A stretch of 64,000 nt of DNA, taken from positions 186,001 to 250,000 of the forward strand of contig DASXUQ010000008.1 in the NCBI GenBank assembly GCA_036504735.1, read 5' to 3'. Positions within the stretch are counted from its first letter, which is position 1; every line of letters begins with the position of its first letter. This stretch comes from a bacterium (lineage in GTDB: Bacteria > Electryoneota > RPQS01). Below, in pieces: positions 26,801 to 34,584 of the stretch. Both the position numbers and the translations under genes were made by a program. The notes under the pieces were generated by a model. The model was not told the origin of the DNA. It saw nothing but the letters and a program-made list of their open reading frames with translations, and searched no databases.

Positions 26801-26980
26801 ACCACGCTCAAGGTGTACGATCTGCTGGGCCGCGAAGTCGCCACCCTGCTAAGCCGCTCGCTGACTGCGGGCAATCATCAGGTGAATTTTAACGGCGGCT
26901 CCCTTGCGTCAGGGCTGTACTTCTATCGCATCGAATCCGGTTCTTTCAGCGCCACCAAGAAAATGGTGCTACTGAAGTAG
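23873..26980 (+). CDS. Large exported T9SS cargo protein with propeller-like repeats, paralogue 2
   Basis: 1,035 residues, homologous along its whole length to the protein encoded just upstream. ATG at 23873 follows GGAGGAAGACTC. The signal peptide ends CAHA-D and the mature N-terminus DPRQWNAAGIPIRQG is nearly the same as in the paralogue. Repeats such as DGTGGALIAWEDTRHGDTGD and DGQGGAYFAWEDKRN recur along the chain. The T9SS sorting domain starts ALAQNFPNPFNPVTQISF and ends KKMVLLK. The pair arose by tandem duplication that included the 5' leader. Role unknown; a secreted, surface-bound repeat protein is the likely class. Confidence 0.88.
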   Translation: MKGTVLGVVLLAIMMCAHADPRQWNAAGIPIRQGNRIEWSRTTAQDAAGNTLMVWSDTRSGDRDIYAQLFSPEGVALWTAGGVNVCNRAPRHQSSPAACAVADGWIVAWIDARTDSFGDVWAQKLNNAGARVWTGNNGTGMPVDANPSMVNELSVRIVPDGTGGALIAWEDTRHGDTGDIYAQRINAGGEVPWNSALAVTNVSGAQNQLVAAADGNGNMLLAWHDERHPENHDIYAAKVTPDSELPWGGQNGMAVCTASNNQIIPTICFDGASGCYLAWTDYRSTSNDLYVQSISGAGVIQWVANGVVLCNAVYDQESVRLALSTNAGTPDGCIAVWEDQRVNGECREVYAQKVSPQGGMLWQANGMLVCGNAGQDSLGASGDTREDVRLISDRSGGLVCAWEDTRNVDNDWSNSDIYASRVLSGGTFGWGSGCGVLIADGAQRQESAALAFAGDGVIVMFDDWSAGSQTLKVQKASLSDGSPLLTPTGVTALAGLDGDADEQCALELSPGRTAVVWVDARAASSGYQLFYQILNGDGECEQDVNGIPLITDNSGGSLIRQENPNLCADGNGGFFVVFEDLRSAVKQIRLSHVNVEGEVDNSPAGSIVYYDATAFSDQIRPYCASDGNGGCYVAWSNYDRSFYLDAYVMRMNADGSPAWQQPVRLTNSQDDDMVYGLVSGPNGCCTVVWQSGAYQGFDISAASVCRDGLVAFNGTVCNAANEQSTPAIIADGQGGAYFAWEDKRNASPQNGYGRDIYAQHLGSSGEELWNHNGVLVSGDTLSQYKPALALSGDGSLFVVWQDFRNNNHLDLYGQKLSPAGALLWPEHGMVICAAAGDQSGQALLRDSGNGLFVVWQDNRSYWPQAYATHLDADGAPTGDAYWVAGSGGALTEPVPQWQWHPAAVSDGAGGLVAVWTDQRSSGIEPWRDLYAQHIADANAAKDRPDGMPAAYALAQNFPNPFNPVTQISFDLPHAGQTTLKVYDLLGREVATLLSRSLTAGNHQVNFNGGSLASGLYFYRIESGSFSATKKMVLLK

Positions 26981-27014
26981 CACCACCGTTTCCTCTGTCA
27001 TTGTTTTGACTTCG

Positions 27015-27043
27015 CCGCGGGGAGCGTCTCCCGCTCCCCGCGG
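27015..27043 (+). terminator. Strong GC hairpin after the tandem T9SS cargo genes
   Basis: CCGCGGGGAGCG pairs perfectly with CGCTCCCCGCGG over a 5-base loop, 35 bases after the stop codon. There is no T-run, so it may slow or protect the transcript rather than terminate it. Confidence 0.5.
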
Positions 27044-27163
27044 CAACCGCACTGCCTCTCTTGCTCTCCTCCTCCTGCACGTGTCCCCGAAGCAGTCTGT
27101 TTCCGCAAGACGTTCTCCCACCGCCCGGGCGGTGGCGAATCTCCCAACTTCATCGTATCGATC

Positions 27164-28558
27164 ATGAACACATTCAAGCGGTCGCTCCTCGCGCTTGCGC
27201 TCGTGCTGGTCTCCGTCTCATTTGCCCAGACGCCCGCGACTCCCAACGTCGAAGGCATGTGGCTCGGAACCCTTAGCGCGGGCAGCGCCAATTTACGCAT
27301 CGTAATCAAGATCTCACGCAAAGCCGACAACTCCCTTTCCGCCGTGCTGGACAGCCCCGATCAGGGAGCTAAGGGCATTCCCGCCGATGAGGTAATGCTC
27401 ACCGGTGACAGCTTGCACGTCGGCGTCAAAATGATTCTGGGTGGCTTTGACGGCAAGGTGCAGGATTCCACCATCACCGGGCATTGGAGCCAGCGCGGAC
27501 AATCATTCCCGCTGTCGCTGACCCGTGTTCAGGTGGAGCCCGAACTGGCCCGCCCGCAGATGCCGAAGAAGCCGTATCCCTATCTTGAAGAAGACGTCAG
27601 CTTCGTCAACGCCAAGGGCGGCGACACTCTGGCGGGAACCTTCACCCATCCTGAAGGCAGCGGGCCGTTCACTACGGCGTTGCTGATTTCCGGCTCAGGT
27701 CCGCAGGATCGCGACGAGAGCATTGCCGGGCACAAGCCGTTTCTGGTCATTGCCGATTATCTGACGCGGCAGGGCATCGCTGTTTTGCGCGTGGATGACC
27801 GCGGCGTGGGAAAATCCACCGGCAAGTTCGCGCAGGCCACCACCGAAGATTTTGCCACGGATGCCGAAGCCGCCATCGCCTATCTGAAGACCCGCCCCGA
27901 TGTCAACGGCAAGCGTATTGGCCTGATCGGACATAGCGAAGGTGCGCTGGTGGCGGACATGCTGGGTGCGCGTTCCAAAAGTGTCGCGTTCATCGTCACC
28001 ATTGCCGGGCCGGGGGTCACCGGGGAAGAGATCATCTTCCAGCAGGGAGACCTGATTTCCAAGGTGCAGGGAATGAACGGCGAGGAGATTGCGCGCAATC
28101 GCACCATGCGCCAGCAGATGTTCGACATTGTCCGCACCGAAAAGGACAGCAGTGCCGCTGCGACCCGGTTGCGCGGGCTGATGCATGCCGCCGCCGCACC
28201 TTCCGATTCCATTTCCGGCGCCATGATGGACATGCAGATCCGGCAACTGCTCTCGCCGTGGATGCGTTCGTTTTTGGCCTACGATCCGCGTCCTGACCTG
28301 AAGAAGATCACGTGCCCCCTGCTTGCCATCTTCGGCGAGAAAGACCTGCAAGTGCCGCCGCAGCCCAGCTCGTCCGAAGTTGCCAAGGCCCTCGAAAAGG
28401 GCAAGAGCCACTCCTATGAGATCAAGATTCTGCCCGGCCTTAACCATCTAATGCAGACCGCCGAGAGCGGTTCGCCGTCCGACTATGCCCGGATCGAAGA
28501 GACCTTTTCGCCCGAGGCCCTGAAGATCATCGGTGACTGGATCGGAAAACTGAAGTAG
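27164..28558 (+). CDS. Exported alpha/beta hydrolase (S33-like) with N-terminal beta domain
   Basis: 464 residues. Signal peptide with cleavage SFA-Q. Residues about 28-125 form a beta-rich domain (GMWLGTLSAGSANLRIVIKI and GHWSQRGQSFPLSLTR) seen in front of periplasmic hydrolases. From about residue 140 an alpha/beta-hydrolase fold follows: oxyanion region LLISGSGPQDRDES, IAVLRVDDRGVGKSTG, nucleophile elbow GLIGHSEGALVA (Ser), acid region LLAIFGEKDLQVPPQ and His near LPGLNHLMQ. An esterase or aminopeptidase acting in the periplasm is likely; the substrate is unknown. It is followed 26 bases later by a TPR gene on the same strand, possibly one transcript. Confidence 0.87.
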   Translation: MNTFKRSLLALALVLVSVSFAQTPATPNVEGMWLGTLSAGSANLRIVIKISRKADNSLSAVLDSPDQGAKGIPADEVMLTGDSLHVGVKMILGGFDGKVQDSTITGHWSQRGQSFPLSLTRVQVEPELARPQMPKKPYPYLEEDVSFVNAKGGDTLAGTFTHPEGSGPFTTALLISGSGPQDRDESIAGHKPFLVIADYLTRQGIAVLRVDDRGVGKSTGKFAQATTEDFATDAEAAIAYLKTRPDVNGKRIGLIGHSEGALVADMLGARSKSVAFIVTIAGPGVTGEEIIFQQGDLISKVQGMNGEEIARNRTMRQQMFDIVRTEKDSSAAATRLRGLMHAAAAPSDSISGAMMDMQIRQLLSPWMRSFLAYDPRPDLKKITCPLLAIFGEKDLQVPPQPSSSEVAKALEKGKSHSYEIKILPGLNHLMQTAESGSPSDYARIEETFSPEALKIIGDWIGKLK

Positions 28559-28584
28559 ATTATTCCAGCGAAGAAAGAGACAAG

Positions 28585-29319
28585 ATGCGGACGTTTTTCC
28601 GAAACAGTGTGATGATTGCGGCCTGCCTGATGGTGGCGGCGGCTATGGCTCAACCCACTTTGCCCCAGCATCCCAAGCGCGGCGATGCCGCGGCCAATTC
28701 CGAGATCATGCTGATCTATGCGGATTCCCTGCTGAAGGCGAATCCCAACGATATGACCGCGTGGAATATTCGTGTGTCCGGGCTGATGTTGCTGGGCCGC
28801 GATGCCGAGGCCCGGGCCGCGCTGCAAGAGGGGTTGAGAATCGACTCTTCCGATGCGGGACTGCAAAGGCTTCGCCAGCAGATTCAGGAACAGTCACAGC
28901 ATACCAACACGGTTCCCGACGCCAAGCCTCCCGAAACCAAAAACCAGTTGACGGTGGAGGGCACCTCTGCTTTTGCCATCGGCGACATGCAGGAGGCGCT
29001 GACCGCGCTCGATCAGGCGCTTGAAACCCGGCCCAAGGACGCCGGGCTGTGGCGGGCCAAGGGGGAGACGCTGCAGGAGATGGCGCGTCATGCCGAAGCG
29101 TTGACCGCCCTCGAGCAGGCGTTCGCGCTCGATTCCACACTGCCCGATCTGCACTACGATTTTGCCTGCGTGAATGCCGCGCTGGGCGACACCGCTCGCG
29201 CCTTGCGGGAACTGGAGAAGGCGCTGCGCGAAGATCCGCCGATTAAGGATCTGATCAAGGACAAAGACTGTTTTCAGTCACTGCGCAGCAATCCCCGTTT
29301 CAAGAAGCTTGTCAAATGA
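28585..29319 (+). CDS. Exported TPR protein, paralogue 1
   Basis: 244 residues. Signal peptide with cleavage AMA-Q. At least four tetratricopeptide units can be traced, for example NDMTAWNIRVSGLMLLGRDAEARAAL, AIGDMQEALTALDQALETRP and HAEALTALEQAFALDSTLPDL. The C-terminus ends in a characteristic block, DKDCFQSLRSNPRFKKLVK, shared with the proteins at 29425 and 54226. TPR arrays mediate protein contacts; here they would act in the periplasm or at the envelope. It lies 26 bases after the hydrolase and shortly before a second TPR gene, so the three may be co-expressed. Confidence 0.85.
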   Translation: MRTFFRNSVMIAACLMVAAAMAQPTLPQHPKRGDAAANSEIMLIYADSLLKANPNDMTAWNIRVSGLMLLGRDAEARAALQEGLRIDSSDAGLQRLRQQIQEQSQHTNTVPDAKPPETKNQLTVEGTSAFAIGDMQEALTALDQALETRPKDAGLWRAKGETLQEMARHAEALTALEQAFALDSTLPDLHYDFACVNAALGDTARALRELEKALREDPPIKDLIKDKDCFQSLRSNPRFKKLVK

Positions 29320-29370
29320 GCGCCGCGCTTTCCGAGATGGAACTGGCGCGCTGCGATCAAGAAGAGCGAA

Positions 29371-29397
29371 GGATGAAGGCGGAAGGATGAAGGATGA
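29371..29397 (+). repeat. GGATGAA heptamer array between TPR genes
   Basis: GGATGAA, GGCGGAA, GGATGAA and GGATGAA, identical in order to 16930-16957 downstream of dapB. It separates the two TPR genes. Confidence 0.8.
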
Positions 29398-29424
29398 AGT
29401 TACGAGGCAAAACCGGAATGAGCC

Positions 29425-29991
29425 ATGAAGGTATTTGTGATTGCAATGGCGGTGTTGCTGCTGGCGGGGTTGTCCTTCGCTCAATCGTCGGATGATCCGG
29501 ACGTGCAGCATCTCGATTCGCTGAGTTCGGGACTGGACTCGCTGACGCTGCCCGACAATCCCGTGCTGCTGCATCTGGTGGATTCGCTCTCCGCCGCCGA
29601 GCCGCAGGATTACGGTTCGGTCATGCAGGTGGGCCGCAGTGATTTGAATGCGGGCCGCATCGAGGAGGCCCTTGCGGAGTTCGACAAGGCCGTGCAGATG
29701 ATGCCGCAGGAAGCCAAAGGCTGGAGCGAGAAGGGGAAATCGCTGACGATGCTGAACCGCCCGCAGGAGGCTCTGCCCGCGCTGAACAGGGCCATCGAAC
29801 TCGACCCGCGCCTGGCCGAAGCGCGTTTCACCCGCGCCGGCGCCCACAGCCTGATGAACCGCCCCGAAGCCGCGCTGCAGGATTTAGAGTCCGCCCTCGC
29901 CGCCGACCCGACGCTGAAGGATCTCGCCCGCACCAGCACGTTTTTCCGGTCGCTTTATGACAACCCGGAATTCAAACGATTGGTGAAATGA
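29425..29991 (+). CDS. Exported TPR protein, paralogue 2
   Basis: 188 residues. Signal peptide with cleavage SFA-Q. Two to three TPR units are visible (DLNAGRIEEALAEFDKAVQM, RPQEALPALNRAIELDPRLAE and RPEAALQDLESALAADPTLKD). The C-terminal block STFFRSLYDNPEFKRLVK matches the ends of the other two TPR paralogues. Its function is unknown, and it would act outside the cytoplasm. It is the last gene before a stretch of lower-GC genes that looks foreign. Confidence 0.83.
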   Translation: MKVFVIAMAVLLLAGLSFAQSSDDPDVQHLDSLSSGLDSLTLPDNPVLLHLVDSLSAAEPQDYGSVMQVGRSDLNAGRIEEALAEFDKAVQMMPQEAKGWSEKGKSLTMLNRPQEALPALNRAIELDPRLAEARFTRAGAHSLMNRPEAALQDLESALAADPTLKDLARTSTFFRSLYDNPEFKRLVK

Positions 29992-30055
29992 GAAACCAAC
30001 CACTTAATCGGTCCAGCATGCCCTATTGGCCTCTCCAATTATGGAAATCGCACCC

Positions 30056-31087
30056 ATGAGTAAGAACTCTATTACAAGTCTGCGGCTACGGAATTTCACG
30101 ACCTTCGCGGATCTGTCCATGGACTTTTCCGAAGGCATAAATGTCTTCATTGGCGAGAATGGCTCCGGGAAAACCCATATTTTGAAGACGCTCTATGCGG
30201 CGAGCGATATCACGCGGACAGAATCAGGCAGGAACCCATCGTCATTCCCGGACACACTCGTTAAGGTGTTCGCTCCGCTCGACGACCGTTTGGGAAGACT
30301 TGTGCGGCGACGGAGAGGTGTGGACCAGGCGCAAGTAGACGTAGGCCGCGCCGATGCCAAGCTGAACCTGTCATTCACCACGCGTGAGGCGGACACGCCA
30401 AGGCTCCGAGGTATGGGTGACTGGAATTCCAAGAAAATGGACTGCGTACTGATTCCGGTTCAGGAAATGCTCAGCCATTCGCCAGGGTTTATGTCCCTAT
30501 ACGATGATCACCGCATTAGTTTCGACGGGACCTACCGGGACATTATCCAGCGAGCTCTGATTCCGCTACGGAGAGGCGCCGCTGATCTTTCCCGGCAGGC
30601 GCTGCTGGACAAGATTCGAAAAGCCATGGGTGGGACCGTGCAGACGAAAGGCGAGCAGTTCTTCCTTAAGGATCGACATGGCGTCATAGAGTACAGTCTT
30701 GTTGCTGAGGGTCTGCGCAAATTGGGGCTCATCTGGGTGCTGATTCAGAACGGAACCCTGCAAAGGAACTCGGTCCTGTTTTGGGACGAGCCAGAAGCTA
30801 ATCTCAATCCGAAGCTTGTGAGTGCGGTCGTAGACATCGTTCTGGTGCTGCAGCGGCAAGGTACTCAGGTATTTGTAGCCACACATGATTACAGCGTGCT
30901 CAAGTGGTTTCATGTTCTAAAGAAGGACATAGACCAGATTAGGTATGTGTCTCTGAAGCAAACTTCCGAGGGGGTCACTGCGAGTTCTACCGAGGATTAC
31001 TATCTGATCAATCCCAACCCTATTGCTGAATCGTTTGATCGCCTGTACGAGGCGTCGGTCGCAAGTGAGTTAGAGAGGCAGCCGTGA
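30056..31087 (+). CDS. AAA/SMC-type ATPase of a possible two-gene defence cassette
   Basis: 343 residues of the AAA_15/AAA_21 ATP-binding class related to RecF and OLD. N-terminal SLRLRNFTTFADLSMDF and Walker A GENGSGKTH (about residue 35), a central variable insertion, the signature-like SLVAEGLRKLGLI, Walker B FWDEPEANLNP and switch His in VATHDYS. There is no Toprim nuclease domain, so any nuclease activity would come from a partner. The stop overlaps the GTG start of the next gene, which has a PD-(D/E)XK-like core. Codon use and GC look different from flanking genes, in keeping with horizontal transfer. Upstream in-frame starts at 30026 and 30041 exist; none has a clear ribosome site. An anti-phage role is inference. 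Confidence 0.8.
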   Translation: MSKNSITSLRLRNFTTFADLSMDFSEGINVFIGENGSGKTHILKTLYAASDITRTESGRNPSSFPDTLVKVFAPLDDRLGRLVRRRRGVDQAQVDVGRADAKLNLSFTTREADTPRLRGMGDWNSKKMDCVLIPVQEMLSHSPGFMSLYDDHRISFDGTYRDIIQRALIPLRRGAADLSRQALLDKIRKAMGGTVQTKGEQFFLKDRHGVIEYSLVAEGLRKLGLIWVLIQNGTLQRNSVLFWDEPEANLNPKLVSAVVDIVLVLQRQGTQVFVATHDYSVLKWFHVLKKDIDQIRYVSLKQTSEGVTASSTEDYYLINPNPIAESFDRLYEASVASELERQP

Positions 31088-31557
31088 CTCATCGTGAGAG
31101 CAATATTGAGTTCGATTTCGGGAGTGCACACGTTCAGCAAATTCAGAATGATGAGTTGGGCCACGGCCTGAAGAACGTGGACTTCATCATTCGAGAAGCA
31201 GACAGGACCATTTTGCTGGAAGTGAAAGGCACCGGAGGAAAAGCCGCTGATTTTCTTTCGAATGCGAAGATTCTGGAGTTTGTAGAGAAAGCAAGAGACA
31301 CCTACACTTATTTGCACTTGACTCAGGATCTCGCTCAGCCGTTGACCTTCGTCGCGTTGGTCGATTTTACAGGCGGAGCGAGGCTGGAAAGCCCATTTAT
31401 GAATCGCCGGCATGATTCCCTGAATGCTAATCTGAGGCAGGAAAAGGGCAACAGGTGGAAGATTCAATACATTCAGCATTCTCTTCTTATGTCCTTGGAC
31501 GGATTTGTGATTCACTTTCCCGATTACACTGCGAAAAGACAAGCCGTTGGCGTGTAA
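31084..31557 (+). CDS. Small PD-(D/E)XK-like nuclease candidate, partner of the ATPase
   Basis: 157 residues, GTG start overlapping the ATPase stop by four bases (GTGA). The core NVDFIIREADRTILLEVKGTG has an acidic residue, a beta-strand and E-x-K, the pattern of PD-(D/E)XK nucleases (Asp in VDF, Glu and Lys in LEVKG). The rest is not recognised. Small size and tight coupling suggest it works only with the ATPase. The motif is short, so a non-nuclease function is possible. It ends six bases before lysC, which appears to be the resumption of the vertical gene order. Confidence 0.6.
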   Translation: MTHRESNIEFDFGSAHVQQIQNDELGHGLKNVDFIIREADRTILLEVKGTGGKAADFLSNAKILEFVEKARDTYTYLHLTQDLAQPLTFVALVDFTGGARLESPFMNRRHDSLNANLRQEKGNRWKIQYIQHSLLMSLDGFVIHFPDYTAKRQAVGV

Positions 31558-31563
31558 AGCAGC

Positions 31564-32751
31564 ATGTCCCTCATCATTCAAAAATACGGCGGCAAGGCGT
31601 TGGCGTTGCCGGAAGATATAAAGCAGGTGGCGCGGCTGATTTATGCGCGGCATAAGGAGGGCGTGCAGCTTGTGATTGTGGTCTCGGCGATGGGGGATAC
31701 CACCGACCGCTATATGGCCATGGCCAAGAGCGTCAACCCCAGTCCGGCGGGACGGGAACTCGACGTGCTGCTGTCGGTGGGCGAACGCATCTCCATTGCC
31801 ATGCTCGCGCTGGCGCTGAACGGGATGGAAAAAGACCTCGCCGTGTCCCTCACCGGAGCGCAGGCGGGAATCATCACCGACACCGTGCACACCGCCGCCA
31901 AGATCGTCGAGATCCGGCCGCTGCGCGTGCGGGAAATTCTCGATCAGGGCCGCATTCCTATTATCGCCGGCTATCAGGGCATCACCACCGATAAAAACAT
32001 TTCCACCTTGGGACGCGGCGGCACCGATGCCACAGCCGTCGGTCTTGCCGTTGCGCTCAGAGCCGAGCGCGTGGAGTTCATGAAGGACGTGGACGGCGTG
32101 CAGTCGGCCGATCCCAAACTCATTCCCACCGCGCGCGTCATTCCCGAAATGACCTATGATGACGTGCTGCAAATGATGGGCTGCGGCGCGAAGATTCTGC
32201 AAATTCCCGCCGTGGAAATGGCCGCCGAACATCAGGTGCAACTCGCCGTCGGCAATTCCCGAACCGGCGTGGCGGGCACGATTCTCACCGACCGCCCGCT
32301 TGGACGCCGCACCCTCACCGCCGTGGTGGTGACGGAAAATGTGCGCTGTGTGCTCTTCGATTCTATCCCGCACCTTTTAAAGGCGGTGAACACCCTGCGC
32401 GAAGCGGGCTGTGCGCCTTTGGTGGCCGGCAATTCCGGCGGACGCGGACTGTTGGTGCTGTCGCGCAGCGAAGAGATCGCGCGCGAGCTGTTTCCCGAGC
32501 CGCTGATGCCCAATGAATCTCTCTCGCTGGTCTCGCTGATCGGTCCCGGTGTGGGCAGCGCCAGCGATCTGGCGGAAACGGTGCAGCGCAAATTGGCGCC
32601 GTACCGCGATCAAATCGCATCCCTTTATGTTACGGAGAGCCGGTTATCGCTCTTGTTACCTGTGAATGCCGCGCGGCAGTTCGCCGAAGCGGCCCACGCC
32701 TTGTGTCTGTTGGATGATTCGGCCAAGCCGTCCGCGCCCCGCGCATCCTGA
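31564..32751 (+). CDS. lysC: Aspartate kinase with atypical N-terminal motif
   Basis: 395 residues. It phosphorylates aspartate, the first step to diaminopimelate, lysine, threonine and methionine. The kinase fold is clear: VVSAMGDTTDRYM, LLSVGERISIAMLA, STLGRGGTDATAVGLA, EFMKDVDGVQSADPK and CGAKILQIPAVEMA. Two C-terminal ACT-type regulatory regions follow (from about VVVTENVRCVLF, and SLSLVSLIGPGVG). The usual KFGGTS start is replaced by KYGGKALA, losing the Thr-Ser pair, which is unusual. It is separated from dapAB by 14 kb. The start lacks a strong ribosome site and may depend on translation of the upstream nuclease-like gene. Confidence 0.93.
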   Translation: MSLIIQKYGGKALALPEDIKQVARLIYARHKEGVQLVIVVSAMGDTTDRYMAMAKSVNPSPAGRELDVLLSVGERISIAMLALALNGMEKDLAVSLTGAQAGIITDTVHTAAKIVEIRPLRVREILDQGRIPIIAGYQGITTDKNISTLGRGGTDATAVGLAVALRAERVEFMKDVDGVQSADPKLIPTARVIPEMTYDDVLQMMGCGAKILQIPAVEMAAEHQVQLAVGNSRTGVAGTILTDRPLGRRTLTAVVVTENVRCVLFDSIPHLLKAVNTLREAGCAPLVAGNSGGRGLLVLSRSEEIARELFPEPLMPNESLSLVSLIGPGVGSASDLAETVQRKLAPYRDQIASLYVTESRLSLLLPVNAARQFAEAAHALCLLDDSAKPSAPRAS

Positions 32752-32776
32752 GCCCGCAGGACGGGCGCGCGCTCCC

Positions 32777-34444
32777 GTGCGCTGGCTGCCGGGAGTCCTG
32801 CTGGGCACGGCTCTGGCCGTGATGTGTTGTTACCATGTTCAAACCCGCCCTGTGACAGGGGCGAATAGCAGAGTCATGACGTCCACAATCCGTTCCAATC
32901 CGCTAACCGTCCGCGTCGGCCTGCTGGAAGCTTATGAGAAGCTCACCTTCCAGATGTACGGCAGCTACAGTGTCGAATCACTGAGCGGCGAGCCGGTGCG
33001 CGAAGCGAAGCCGTCCGCAGTCCGATGGCGAGCACGTGTGGAAGATTCCATCCCCGCGCAGTTCCTCTTCAGCGTGCTCGTGAATTCCTACGAGCACCGC
33101 GAGGATGCTCTGGCGCTGGCGGAGACGTTTGAAGCCCGCAACATGCCCGCCGTGGCCCGCCAGATCGGCGGCCCGATCGAGATCAACGGCCGCGTGATCG
33201 GCGACAACACGCTCTACCGCGTGCAGGTCGGCAACTTCCGCAATGAACTCGATGCCCAGCCGCTGCTCGATTCTCTCGATGACGATTACGCGCCGCGCAT
33301 CGTGCGCGAGGTGCTGCGCGACTCCCACGGCACCATCGAGCTGTTCGACGCCGACCTCGTGGAGACTTACACTATCCGCGACGGCTTCCGCCTGATTCCC
33401 GCTTCGACAGACGCCAAGACGACGATCTTCGGCGTGCTCACCGGCAGCGGCTTCAAGTATGAGCGCGCGGAAAACCGCGAGTACGGCGGGGTGATCGAAG
33501 TCTACCTCGACCATTCGGGCAAACTGGCGGTGATCAACGAGATCCCCATCGACACCTATCTGAAGGGCGTGGTGCCCGCCGAAATGCCCGCCGGATTTCC
33601 GCACGAAGCCCTCAAGGCGCAGGCGGTGCTGGCGCGATCCGTGGTGCTGGCGGAAAAGTCCACCAAGCACCTTAACGACTCCTTCGAACTTTGCGCGCAC
33701 GTCCACTGCCAGGTCTATACGGGCCTGACGCAGGAGGACCCGCGCACCACGGCGGCGGTAGAAGAAACCAAAGGCGAGGTACTGGTTAACGACAGTTCAT
33801 TGGTAGAAGCTTTTTACAGTGCGGTTTGCGGCGGACACACGGAAGACGCCGCCACCACCTGGGCAACGCCGTCACTGCATCCGTCCGCGGGACGTCCCTG
33901 TGCCACGGACACGGCAGCGCTGCCCGATCTGACCACCGAAGCCGGCGCGCGCAAGTGGGTGCTGTCCACGCCCAATGTCTGTTGCAATGTGGCGGGGCTG
34001 AATCTGCCCGTCTCCGGCGATTATGCCCGCAAGCACTTCCGCTGGGAGGTCTCCTACTCGCGGCAGGAACTGGAAGGCATCATCCGCGATAAAACGGGTG
34101 TAGATGTGGGCACGCTGTTCGACATTCTGCCCGTCAAGCGCGGCAAGAGCGGCCGGCTGATCGAAGTGGAGATCCTCGGCTCACGGCGGAATCTGCGGGT
34201 CAAGCGGGAACTGAAGATCCGTCGCGCGCTTTCCAAGACGGCGCTGGAGAGTTCCTGCTTTATCGTGGATGTGGTGCAGGACAGCAGCGGCATGCCGATG
34301 GAGATTGTCTTCAACGGCGCGGGCTGGGGCCACGGTGTGGGCATGTGCCAGTGCGGCGCGGCCCGGCTGGCGCTCGACGGCAAAACCGCCGAGGACATCT
34401 TCAAATTCTACTTCCCTGGCACGATGGTGGAGAAAGTGTACTGA
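32777..34444 (+). CDS. SpoIID/LytB-like protein with SPOR-like N-terminal region
   Basis: 555 residues from a GTG, 25 bases after lysC. An N-terminal signal anchor (RWLPGVLLGTALAVMCCYHV) is followed by a SPOR-like region (FLFSVLVNSYEHREDALALAE and YRVQVGNFRNELDAQPLL). The SpoIID domain has YLKGVVPAEMPAGFPHEALK, AVLARSV, FYSAVCGGHTED and the C-terminal GAGWGHGVGMCQCGA with FYFPGT. SpoIID proteins are lytic transglycosylases acting on glycan strands lacking stem peptides, and SPOR domains bind such glycan, so a role in cell-wall remodelling or division is likely. In non-sporulating bacteria the family is known as LytB/SpoIID-like. The upstream frame to 32666 overlaps lysC and lacks signal character. 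Confidence 0.87.
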   Translation: MRWLPGVLLGTALAVMCCYHVQTRPVTGANSRVMTSTIRSNPLTVRVGLLEAYEKLTFQMYGSYSVESLSGEPVREAKPSAVRWRARVEDSIPAQFLFSVLVNSYEHREDALALAETFEARNMPAVARQIGGPIEINGRVIGDNTLYRVQVGNFRNELDAQPLLDSLDDDYAPRIVREVLRDSHGTIELFDADLVETYTIRDGFRLIPASTDAKTTIFGVLTGSGFKYERAENREYGGVIEVYLDHSGKLAVINEIPIDTYLKGVVPAEMPAGFPHEALKAQAVLARSVVLAEKSTKHLNDSFELCAHVHCQVYTGLTQEDPRTTAAVEETKGEVLVNDSSLVEAFYSAVCGGHTEDAATTWATPSLHPSAGRPCATDTAALPDLTTEAGARKWVLSTPNVCCNVAGLNLPVSGDYARKHFRWEVSYSRQELEGIIRDKTGVDVGTLFDILPVKRGKSGRLIEVEILGSRRNLRVKRELKIRRALSKTALESSCFIVDVVQDSSGMPMEIVFNGAGWGHGVGMCQCGAARLALDGKTAEDIFKFYFPGTMVEKVY

Positions 34445-34448
34445 AGAG

Positions 34449-34560
34449 AAATGCTGAAACGCTGAAACGCTGAAAATCTGAAAGTGGTCTTTCATCCTTC
34501 AGATTGCAGCCGTCGTTGGCTATCTTCATTTCAGCGTTTCAGCATTTCAGATTTTCAGCG
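34449..34560. repeat. Inverted pair of CTGAAA arrays
   Basis: GCTGAAACGCTGAAACGC plus tail (34449-34484) and TTTCAGCGTTTCAGCATTTC plus tail (34525-34560) face each other; 34451-34467 is an exact 17-bp reverse complement of 34529-34545. One TTCATCC heptamer lies between them. The family recurs at 9655, 11553, 35126, 54181 and 55226. Confidence 0.8.
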
Positions 34561-34584
34561 TTTGCTTCTTAAGGGCTGCTGCTT

